64,000 nt of DNA from Phascolomyces articulosus. Lineage: Eukaryota > Mucoromycota > Mucoromycetes > Mucorales > Lichtheimiaceae. The stretch is taken from the NCBI GenBank assembly GCA_025677815.1, contig JAIXMP010000036.1:124001-188000 (forward strand), in the 5' to 3' direction. Below are positions 11,736 to 23,183 of the stretch, in pieces; the stretch's first letter is position 1, and every line of letters starts with the position of its first letter. A program made the position numbers and the translations under genes. The notes under the pieces are model-generated. The model saw nothing but the letters and a program-made list of their open reading frames with translations. It was not told where the DNA came from and did not search any database.

Positions 11736-12663
11736 AAATATCAAGGTATAAATATATATAAATATTCAAAAAAAAAGTATAGTAGCCGAATCTCGTTGTA
11801 GTTAAAGAAATATATCATTATCATCCCAACATTGCACACACACACACACACACACAAATCAATTATTATATATTTTTAAATCCCTTTCTTCTCAATGCCA
11901 TTTATTTTTCCCCTCCCAATATATACACTACAAATTATCAACATTTCCCTTTCCAACAAACCAAAGTAGTATACAACATCAACCCACACACTCTCTCAAT
12001 TGTAGTATTCCCCTTTCCTTTTCCAATATATATATATTTTTCCTTTTGGTAACAACAAAAAAAAAGAATATCTATTGCCATTTATGGTCATTTGGCGCCA
12101 CTTTTAATAATTCAAGCGTTTTTTTAAGGGGTTCATTTGTTGATATTATGATGTTGGGCCTTGCATGATATTCGATTCATCTATATATACTTATCACTCT
12201 TTTTTACCAAGTTTAAATTTTTTTTATTATCGATGATTTTTTTTTCAAAAAAAAAAGTACAATTCATTTCATATGGGGCAAGCTCAGTAGAATAGAAAAG
12301 CAAGCAAATCATCTGGCTGGAATGTAAATAGTAAACAGAGTGGCGCGGTCTACCTGTCATCCATGTCTTTTTTATATTGCGAATTGTAAGATGTGGCACT
12401 TGATACATTTAGTTGCGGCGCAAAAGGATTTAGAATGAGTGCCCCCTCTTCGGAGCATCAAAACGAAAAAGAACTTCTTTCAACTGATTCCTTATAACTT
12501 GATTTATATTATGACTTGTTTCTCACCTGGTTGACTCACCTGTTCAAATAATCCTATGATTAAGAATAACTGCGGTAAAATTAAAAAGGTATATAAACAA
12601 GTGAAAAAAAAGGCAACCAGATATCAATCAATTTCAATCTCTTCTTTCTAACAGTTTTCATCC
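11736..12663. other. Intergenic region
   Basis: 3' region of the repeat-protein gene, with (CA)n at about 11835-11856, then the upstream region of the small gene at 12664. A GC-rich palindromic core GGCGCC sits within TTTGGCGCCACTTT at 12091-12104, and the same 14 bases recur at 58225. No gene seen. Confidence 0.5.
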
Positions 12664-12945
12664 ATGGGTAGTACTTTTACAAGACTTTCACTTGATCCAT
12701 TGGGTAGACATTTCCCCAAAGACGACCCACAAGTAAGCCTGTAAACTATATTTATAGCCCATACGTTGTTTTTTTTCATTTCTCATGCTTATTTTTCTTA
12801 GCCTTCTCCTCCTTCACCTGAGTCTCCACCTCCTGCTCCTGTGCAAGGATATGTTGTCTACGGTTACTATTATCCAACTTATTATTATACTCCTGTCTAT
12901 TGTTATAATTATCCTCAACAGCAGCAGCAGCAACAACAAAAGTAA
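12664..12945 (+). CDS. Small Pro/Tyr/Gln-rich protein, unknown function
   Basis: Two exons, 12664-12732 and 12802-12945, joined by a GTAAGC donor and CTTAG acceptor in phase 0; 70 residues. Exon 1 begins MGSTFTRLSLDPLGRHFPKD. Exon 2 is compositionally extreme: a Pro/Ser block (PSPPSPESPPPAP), a Tyr-rich block (YVVYGYYYPTYYY) and a terminal run of Gln. The MG start could permit N-myristoylation, but this is only a possibility. Support for a real gene is the clean splice pair, the phase match and the pyrimidine-rich TCTTCTTTC leader. No family recognised. Confidence 0.6.
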
Positions 12946-13201
12946 ATTAAAAAAGTTTCTATAAATCGATATCCACATTTTGTATATTGTCCTATTCTAT
13001 TGAACAAAACAACTTTTCCCTCTCCCATCCATTTTAAATCTATCATGCAATATTATAAACATCTATTCTTATTACACTATTTTATTATTTTATTTCTCGG
13101 TATTATTATTACTAGTTAATGAACGGATTTTGGTATACAATATATTTACATTAAATAAAAAAAAAGTTAAATTTTCTCTTTTTATATCTTGTTATTCTTT
13201 T

Positions 13202-15564
13202 TTAATCATTTCGTTTGGAAATATACTTTGATGGGTTGAGTTGCATGCTGACGATAAATGTCACCATAGCAACACAACTTAAAATAACCCAACTAAGGTG
13301 GGCACGAATAACAAATGGGAGTCCAACGGCAGCAATGGTTCTATCATATTCAATCATTTTTTTTTTAGTTTTAGTAACAAATCCTCATCCATTGATCCTC
13401 CCTGTCATCTTTCGCTCGATTCTACATGTAACTTACGAAGAATATATGAAACCTGATGAAGCTGGACCCAATGCACGCATAGCACTCGAACAACCTAGAA
13501 TGATAGTAATAATAAAAAAAACAAAGCTGGTTTAGTTTCCACCCAAAACCTCGCGATTTCCGTTTCCTTTTTTTTACCCCACATTCCATATTCTTCTATT
13601 GATCTAGTTTTTTTTTTTTTTTTTTGGTATTTTCCCTCATATCCTTTCTGCATCTCAGGTGTTCGGTTGATATGGTTAATTTCTTTATACATACATTGTG
13701 AGAAAGCATTGATTGCACCAAGTGCATCCACGCGAGGTGCCGCATTATTAACAAGAATGATCGATCCAGTCATAGCCACCGTTTGACATAATGTTTTAAG
13801 ACCAATGCTCATCAACAAACCTGTCCATAATAGCCATTTACTATCCTCATTTCCTGTATACAAGTATCGTACACAACCTTGGAAGCCAAAAACAAATATG
13901 CTTAGCAATAAGGATGCGCGGAATAAACGAACGGTTCCAAGCCATCCAGTCAGGCGATGATACATAAAGAATTGGACAAAAAGTGTGACCATGCCAGCAA
14001 ATGATAATGCAGTGCCAATTTCATTCGAGTTAAGCCCAAGACCACCAGTTTCTCTATCTGTTGCAGACCATGTAGGAAATAATTCTATATTGATTATAAA
14101 GGAAGAATATAAGAGAAAAATAAAAACGGAATGAGCATATGATCCACGGCGAACAGTAATTCCTGCCTTTGCTTTTGCAACATGTGAGGAAGAAATCTGT
14201 TTTTTTTTCTTCCATTAAAATTACCATCGTAGAAAACGTTTTGATATGCAGCCAATCCATAGGTCACACAAACCGCAATCACTGCGGGAGTCAGTACATC
14301 ATGTAAAGTTGCAAAGGATGGTTGTTTCTTCTTGTTGTTACTGTCATCAGATCCAAATGTTTGATAATCCTCAGATTCTTCATTATTATTATTATTCAAA
14401 AGGCTTTCTTGTTCTTCATCTTGTCCTGTATGTCCAACTTTCTTTCGGACCAAAGTTTCTTCCAAAAACAAAAATCCAGCAATCCAACCAATGAGAGCAA
14501 TAATGGCAGCAACGAAGCATGGAAGAAAATAGGGGAATTCGGTCAAAAAGTCCGTAATGGGACCACCTCGACCAAAGACACCAGGATATTTACGAACAGG
14601 GTCAGATAAATAGCCTGCATGAATATTTATATAATTAAAATCCATACATTAATTAGTTAATATTATTGTTAACATCACCAACAATACGAATTTGAATTTA
14701 CCTCCAAGACTTGCACCCACAATACCACCAAGACCAAATACAACTTGTAGCATAGAAAATGCACGTGCTCTTTGAGTTTCGGAATATCCCATACTTAATT
14801 CCGATACCATACTCTTTAATACAGCAATATTATTATCCTATTATAAAAATATCCAATATAGTCACATTTAGTATTTCTTTTTTCTATGTAGGGCTTAACA
14901 GAGATATACAGTCACTTACTAATAATCCAGATAAAATCTTTGTACAAATTGCCCATGTATATGTTTTGGATAAACCAAATGAAAGGATACTAATAATGCC
15001 TACAGCCAAACCTAGTAATACTACAGGACGTCTTCCAATACGATCCGAAAGCATACCGATTGGTAAAGCTAATATTTAATTTGGATAATATATTATTATT
15101 TGATCATAATAAAAATATCACTTTCTTTATAAATCAAACCCTCCTTTTTATTTACCTGATGCAAGTTGTGATATGGCGAAACTTGACGTGATCAGACTAA
15201 CATAATATCCAATATCCGTTTCCTTACCAATGTGAAAGTCACGAACCATCTATAAATGATATCCATTGTAATGGTGAATAAAAAACTGTGTAACAAAGTC
15301 AAGTGAACTTGGACGGGTCTATTTCATTGGACTTACAAAGTAGATAAATGGAACATGAATACTAAATCCAATCGGTTCCTATAATAACAATAAAAAATAG
15401 AGTCAATTATTTAATTTATACATAGTCTTGTTGTATATGTATTCATATAACATGTTCATTGCAACAATGTCGAAATCATAAAAATAAAAATAAAAACTTA
15501 CAGCAAATCGCACGGCACAAATGAGGAACAACTGTCGGAATGGCAATGGTTTTTCAGTTTCCAT
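13202..15564 (-). CDS. Major facilitator superfamily transporter (DHA1/ZIFL-like)
   Basis: Nine exons: complement of 13202-13340, 13437-13494, 13695-14084, 14225-14614, 14702-14837, 14920-15068, 15156-15249, 15337-15378, 15502-15564; every junction is GT-AG and in phase, giving 486 aa. Start METEKPLPFRQLFLIC is preferred over an upstream in-frame ATG at 15636 because MFS proteins of this group begin shortly before PLP.RQL. MFS motif A is clear (GMLSDRIGRRPV after TM2), and the PLP..QL..LC..RFAEPI.FS opening resembles fungal YCR023C-like and plant zinc-induced-facilitator-like carriers. A hydrophilic Asn/Glu-rich loop (about residues 235-285) separates the two six-helix halves. A plasma or vacuolar membrane proton-coupled exporter is likely; the substrate is unknown. 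Confidence 0.88.
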
Positions 15565-16980
15565 AGTCACAGTTGTTGTATATAAAGTAGTGAAGAAAAA
15601 AAAAAGAAAAAGAAAAAGAAAAGAGATCCACACCAAAACAATAAAACACTAGGATTTATATAAAGAAGCATGCACGGATATGTACCGACTTTGATCTTAA
15701 GATAGGCAGAAAGGGCCAGCTGACAGCTGATAGGTTCGGAGCCTATGAAGATAAGCTAAATTGAGTAAACAAATATACCAAACTATAGGATTTCTTCTTC
15801 AAAGTACTTGATACAAATTACGGGTAAACTTTGGTTTCAATTATTTGAACAAGTAAAAGCTTCATTTCAATATGCTCTTTTATTATAATAGAATCATTCT
15901 ATATTACAGAATACATTCTTTTGCTTAAAACCACAGTTTATTTTTATATGTAAACAAACAAACAAACAAAATTTCTGTCTGACAAGGTTACACATTTATC
16001 ACTTTTTGTTCCTGAAAATTTCTTTCTTACGAAACAGATAGGAATATTCATTATTTATACCTTATTGTAATTTGTTCAAGAAGTAAAATCGTTTCAATAT
16101 CATCAAACGTATATGGCCATTAGAAAAATAAATATCATTCCAATGTCAGCCTGATGACCAGGAAGGTACCCTTAAAAGAATCGGGAGTCGTGGGAAATCT
16201 TTTTTTCCCTGTGTTTTATTTTTTTAATGGTGAAAAATTGAAGATCTTTTTTTTTTTTTGTTTCCAACAGCTTCTTTACGTTTCAAGAGATGGAACCTTG
16301 AATCAAATAGATGGCATAATTCACTCTTGAACAACCAATGCACAAGATGAACCAATGACCTTTTTATTTTGAATTGAAATAATTACTACTTCTTTCTCTT
16401 ACCTTTTTCTCAATCATCCAATCAGTACTGTACGGAAGAAGCGTTGAATTATTTTTTTTTGACTTTTTCTGTCCATATCCTCGGTACTTCTTTTATTGGT
16501 TTATTCCAAAATAATTTGTCATTGTCGTAAGCATTTTACATTCTTGGAATAATCCTATTAACAAATAACGTGTTCTGCAAAATACCAAAAACTCATCTGT
16601 CTTTTCTTATACCCGTCTTTGTTACTCACTGCTTCTTGCATAAAATGGTACTTATTTCCTTTTATAATGGATTTTGTAAGCTACACTAAATTGTTGGTTT
16701 AATGTATGGTATTTTTTTCCCTTCAAAATAGAAGCGTATATTTTAAAGAGTAACCATTGGCAGCACATAGTAACATTACTGCACTTTCTTATGATAGCGT
16801 GATTCTTATTATATTAAAATATCATCACACGATCTACGTATATGCTACGTATCAATTTATCACTGACAGCAACAGTGAAGCATTACAGAGTATATATATA
16901 TAACAACAAATAATGGTGATGGATGTCTTTTTCTCTCATTATTTTCCACTTTTTTCTCTGATTAATTTTTCATATCACCA
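15565..16980. other. AT-rich intergenic spacer
   Basis: Upstream of the MFS gene. No open frame with protein-like character, no RNA gene and no repeat of note beyond A/T runs. Confidence 0.5.
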
Positions 16981-17029
16981 AAACAACTATACTATGAAGA
17001 TCAGCACTATCAGAACAAGAACTAATAAT

Positions 17030-18670
17030 GATTAACAATTATCTCGATTCGAATCTTTATCGTTCGAAAATATATCGTTAATCATGTAAAACCTCTCATT
17101 CCGAGAATGTATATTGCTTTCTGGAGCAAGTCGGATCATTAGAAGATCAAATGCTCTGTACTCCCCAGAATTAGGATACGTATACTTTGACAAATGAACA
17201 ATCTTGTCATCGGTTAAGCCGAATTTTACCGACATATCAAGAAAATATTTCTGGATCCAATGTGCGAGAACTTGAATTATCAACCAATAATTAGAATGAA
17301 CGAGCTAGGTCAACTAATTCAACTGTTGGCTCCATGCGCTGCAATTTTCCATCCAAAAATGTAACCAACATATAAAAAAGTGGTTACCAAAAAAATATAA
17401 GGATGGGTACATATTATTGGATGACTTGTGGATAGTGATAACAAAGGGTATTCCGTCGTTTTATTTATTATTGAACGATGCCAACAATTATGATAGCCTT
17501 AATCAAACTATACATTGTTGGAACATTTATTCGCCTTGTATCCCATAGTCTTACTCACTTGGAGCTATTTACTGCATTGAGACCAGATACAATTATTATC
17601 ACTCAAGCCATCATCTATATATTGTATTATTTTCGAAATTGGTCAACCTTAGCTTTAATACAAACATTCATCGATGTATAGAAGACAATTTAATATCTGA
17701 TTCACCGCTCATCGTTTCAAACTTGGTATCAAGCCTTTCTTGCACTGTTAAACAAAGGCAGCTATATCCAACCAAATCCATGTTATTGAAACTTTTAGTA
17801 TGCCAACTTAAAAAAAGCAATTCCCTTGGATCAAATACATGTAGAGGATAGACTATCCGTAATCCATTCGTTGATAATGTACATGCAGTTGCGAAGTGTA
17901 TCTCAAATTTGGAGTATATCACCCTCTATTGCCACGTTATTATCGAAAGTAACAGTCATCTATTGTATCAAGCAATAATGACACATTGTTCAAAACTGAA
18001 AGTCTTCATGTTATACAACGGCATACTAATGATTTACAAATATTATAAAAAAAAGAACCACAGAAGAATAACTAGCACCATCATGGTGCAAATACACTCT
18101 GCATTCTATCATGTTTTTCCACAACTACAGCAACACAATAACAATAATAGTGATGGTAATCAACAAGACATGGTTATTACTAACGATCCTATCAGTACTA
18201 CCACATCGTTTTTTTAAGAGCGTGAATTGCAAGTTATTGCATAGCCCGTTAGCTGCCTTGTCAAACAACATATCAGAGCCATTATAGCAAACTGATATCA
18301 ATATTTGATAGTTATCAGCCTTGGGATAGAGAGCTGTCACTACGTTAATCATTTTTTAAGTCAAGTATATCTTCCAAAGTTCCAAAATTTGATGATTAAA
18401 TGCTGCACTAATCACTTTCATCTTATTGGTAACGATCTATCTACTTGCCGCTTTTGCCTAATCAGTATATTGGTGTCCATATGCTCAAAAAAAAAAAAAT
18501 CCAGGAACTGTGAACAATTGAAATAATGAATATAGGTGTGGGTATACCAAATTTAACAAGAACTTTACTTTTACTTTGTAATTTACGACAAGCCAGGTTG
18601 ATACAATAATGCAGCATCTTATTTACTTTAAATGATTTCTGAAGACAGTTTTCGAAGTCATTGTTCAATA
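17030..18670 (-). pseudogene. Possible decayed protein-coding gene on the minus strand
   Basis: Four minus-strand segments of 68-84 codons (18462-18668, 18125-18352, 17668-17922, 17032-17283) lie in order and have mixed, non-simple amino-acid composition, for example SFKVNKMLHYCINLACRKL, DPRELLFLSWHTKSFNNMD and GEYRAFDLLMIRLAP. They are separated by stops and frame changes without convincing splice sites. This fits an old inactivated gene. No domain or family recognised, and chance frames in AT-rich DNA remain possible. Confidence 0.25.
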
Positions 18671-20079
18671 AAATTTAAAATCAATATATTATACGTAATA
18701 ACAGTCGATAAGTGATTGACATGTTGTTCTTTTTTTTCTTTATTTAGTACATATATTCATCGTCAAACGAAAAAAAATCTATTCTGCTGTTGTTTCAAAT
18801 TAACTTATATTTGAACATTCAAGAAAATAAAGATATTACATCATTTTGTTATCGTTTTGTACTCTTTAAGTTAGCATGTAAGGTAACTTGATTTAGTAAA
18901 AAAAAAAAAAAAGAAAGAAAAAACGTCGCCGCTGTAAAAAGAAGGAAGCACTGCATAGTATTTTATGCATACATATATAGCATATATTATGTATATTCTG
19001 CCTTTGCTTGTAGTTGTGTGTCGTGATATCAAGATGTATTCTCCATTATACAATTCTTCTAGATCAATTAAACCATGTCGATGTAAAATACCGTAATTAT
19101 TGTTGTGCTGGAGAATTAATGGGAGATTGATAAATATGAATCGAATAACCCACATGCTTTTTCTTGGCTTTTTAAAAGTTATATTTATTGGATATTATAC
19201 CATCACAGCTACTACTTAACTATTTTACATATTTTGAAATACAGTGTAATAAACATCATTAACCTTATAATAATGACGATGCTCACTATGCATTATTTGA
19301 CAGTTGCATATGCTAAGTTGTTTAATTATATCTTTGGAATTTGGTTTGTGCCTATCATTTGACGCATAAAACTGTTCTGTTTTTTTTCCAAAATTAAAGA
19401 TGGTTTGCTCATATGGATATAGAAGCAGACTGCAATGACTCTTACAAATTCTATAACTTACTATCTAGTCAAGCAGAGGAGGAAAAAAATATACGTTGAT
19501 GGGGTGATAAATGTGTATGTTCTTATGCAGCAATGAATATACGTGTAGTAGTATCTATAATCCAACATTAAGGCCCAAATTCACAGAGGGCATCATTCTT
19601 ACCCTCTCATCATGACTTTGATTTTGTTAGTAGATATATATTGATGCATTGGAGATAAAAGAACAACGACATCATGTCAGATCAAATTGATTTTCCGAAT
19701 ACAGCTCTACTGTGCATGGCTTTTTATATTTGTTATTATTAAGTACATGTATAAACAACAAACAAAAAAAAAAGGCCCAAAATAAATAGACTAGCAAATT
19801 GTTTACCATCTATTTATTATCTCAATTCCTGCTTAAAACCAATGAATGAAAAAATATCCTTTTCTTCTGGAGAGAAACCCCTTGTCAAGCAACTTTAGGC
19901 AAAACGGCGACGAGCGGATATGCCTCCGGTCACACACCAAAAAAAAAAAAACTGGGCTAATGGTTAGCTTGTGTTAACCAAAAAAGTTATATTCCAGCAT
20001 ATATTTTGTTCTCTACTTTTTTTTTTCAAAAAAAAAAGGATATTTTATTTATAAATAGCATATCCTCTTTCTTTTTTAC
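18671..20079. other. AT-rich spacer and upstream region of the IP3R gene
   Basis: No gene recognised. The final 100 bp before the start at 20080 contain T-runs and a pyrimidine-rich leader. Confidence 0.5.
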
Positions 20080-23000
20080 ATGTCCAAGAACAGCGATCAG
20101 TTCCTCTGCATTGGAGATGAAATTTGTTTATATGATGAAGAAGGCAATGAACTGATCGCCGAGGATCCTTTAGAAACTCGAGCATGTGCACGTCGTGCTG
20201 TCTCAGGGAATGGGGATCTAACACTCAAAGCAGAATCTATTGGAACACGCATCTTTCGAGTAGAACCACAACAATCGTATTCCGAACAACGAGCACTGGA
20301 GCAATTTATTGGTGACGAAGAAGAACGAGAATCTCTCTATTATGAAGGTTCACCAGATGAGCTGATTGAACTTAGTGTCTTAGAATCCAAAGTAGCCAAA
20401 GAACGAGCGCAAAACGAAACAGAAAGGCGGAGGTTGCATGGGACGCCCGTTTTATATGGCGAAGTAATCCAGCTTTATAATGCACACTTTAAAAAATACC
20501 TGACAGTAACAGGTCAAACATGTAAAGCTGACGTATCGCATCTTCAGGTGAACTTGTCCAAGGATGTGATCGGTTACTTTCGTATTGTACCACGCTATCG
20601 TATTCGTGTTGATGGTGAACCTGTACGGTTAGGTGATACTGTAGCAATCAAGTGTTTACGACCGGAAGGATATTTAAATGTTGGTACCAAGGCATTACGT
20701 TCAGATGTGTTCAATGCTGATTATTATGAGGTGTTTACGCATACACAAATTTCGTCATGGACTCTCAAGTGTCATCGCTCCGCTCAAAGTCTTGTAAATG
20801 CAAGTAACACAAAGTGCATTAACGCGGGGCAATATATTCGTTTCTATCACAAGGAAATGGAAGGCTATTTGGAATCATCTGTGTTAAGACGGTAAAATAG
20901 GGGGGGTTATTTAGGAAAAGAAAATAGTTGAAAAGATATATATCACAGGAGGGAACAATAGCTCACTCAATATACCAAAATAGAGATAAGAATGGTGTTC
21001 GATTGACAAAGCATATTATTAATCCACTTGATCCAAAAGAAACGGATTCACCTCTGGCGTTTTGGGAGGTAAGATTTCCATATTTGGTCATGCGCACGGA
21101 CATATTAAAGTGAACAATCGTCCTAATATTTATTAGATCGAAAATGCCGATCCTTCAGATGGTTCTAAGATCCAATGGAAACGATCAATTCGTATACGTC
21201 ATGCAGCATCACGCGCTTATTTATATATTGATCCAAATAACGTCAGTATCGACATGAATACCCACAAAGTTACATTTTCATTTGGATTGGTGAAGAATCC
21301 AAAACGTGTCGAAGCCAACAATGATGCAACTTTATTCAAATTTGTGCCTGTCTCAACCGATTCCCAACGTTCTGGTGTACCCTTTGGTTCCTATGTTCGT
21401 ATACAACATGTGCTTACCAAGTGTTGGATGCATGCTGCTGCAGATGAGGAACTTCGATCATCCACATCTCCTGTACCTACAATGGCATTCACATTGACAC
21501 CTGATTCATTAGATCGAGGTGCTGGTGGTCCATCTACTGATCCAATTGTAGATAATACACATCATCCAACAGTAGCAGCATCGGCAGCCGATCGTTATTA
21601 TACCACGGATCAAAATATTGTAGATCAAATACAACAAAGTCGACTCGCCACTCCAACTTTTCAAGTCACTGCTTCACAGGATTTTTATTATCATGATTGT
21701 TTCTCTATTACTCTTGTTCATGATAAACTCACCGATACCTTTAACATTGTCAATGAATTTCTGCCACAATTACAATGGTTTTTATGTAAAGATCGATCTT
21801 TCGTTACAGAAAGTGCAAGTCGATTTCCTATATCCACTGACGAGTATCAACTGATGAGCAATATCTTGGTATGTAACCTTTTTTTTTTGCATAATTGTAT
21901 ATATACGTGTCGATGGAATCTGGCTTATTTATAACATGTGTAATATCTCTTATAGAATGCTTTAATTGAATTCTGCACTGATAGCAAAGAATCAGACCCC
22001 TCACTTCGGGTTGGATTACCCAAAGAATGTAAGTGGATTAAAAAAATATTTGGGAAAACGATTGGTTTTATATTTTAGTTGTGAACATATTATTTATATT
22101 TCCCAAAAAAATATCTGTTTGTATCTAGATCATCAAGCTGTATTACGTGATATTGGTTTAATCGAAACCGTGATCAACATGATCCAGATTCCTTTCGATC
22201 TTGCAAAACGATATGAAGTACGTGCTTCGTTGAGTCATGATACAGTATCAAGACAAGAAGGAGCAAAAGAAGATGCTGTATCCATTGTTAGTTTACACGA
22301 TGGCAGTGAGGAACGTTTGAAAGAAATTCTTGCACTCTGTTACAATGTGTTGCGCGTGTTTTTGATTGGTACCTATGAAGACGACAGTCAACTTGCTCGT
22401 AATCAACATCATGTTATCCACGTCGCAGGCGATGCTGGCATTGAATTATTTATGCGACATTTAACATGCGGTGTGGGTGCAACAGATATGGTTGTCCATT
22501 TACTCCAAAACAACAGCAGTGTGATTGAATCCATTTCAGGTGCTCGTCCTCATACAGTGGGAATCTTGGTCAATCTTTCCATTGAAAAAACACGTGCATT
22601 TGTCCGACGCCTTGTTCGATGCGATGATGGATACGTCAGTGAAACGAAGCAAGATTACGAAGCAGCCAGTGGATTAGATTTACTCAGTATATTATGTCAT
22701 ACGGACAAACAAGGATCGTTGACCTACCACCGAGATTATATTTCTGGACGCTTATTTTCATCAGAAAGTTGCTTACTTAAAATGCGAATGGCGGAAACAC
22801 AAGAATTGCCAGACGAAGAAGAGGGAGGGGATGGTGATAGTGGTTATGCCATAACATCAAAAGCTGTGGAAATTAATTTCCTCCATGACAACGGTACCTG
22901 GCGTAACTTGGATATTCTTTTGAGGGATAGTCAGGCATCAATTTCGGTATTTATTGAGAGTGCTCTTCATTTGGTATATTCTGTTTCTTGGGGAACCAAT

Positions 23001-23152
23001 GCAAAGTCATTAGAGGCTATACGACGATGTATTGGTAAAGATGTTTGCTTAACTTGTCTTGGTGATATTCGTTTACCAGATCAAACCCGAAGCAAATTCT
23101 GTGATCTTTTACGAGGTAGTTTTTTTTTTTTTTTTTGCGGATTTGAGATGTT

Positions 23153-23183
<31 letters not shown>

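Noticed and set aside
15403..15636. Upstream in-frame start of the MFS transporter at 15636
   Set aside because: Adds a Phe/Leu/Thr-rich leader not seen in the family; the start at 15564 directly precedes the conserved PLPFRQL.
21966..22130. Read-through of the intron between IP3R exons 4 and 5 (LGKRLVLYFSCEHIIY-like peptide)
   Set aside because: The segment is flanked by GTAAGT and CTAG, and splicing it restores the family sequence YHQAVLRDIGLIE.
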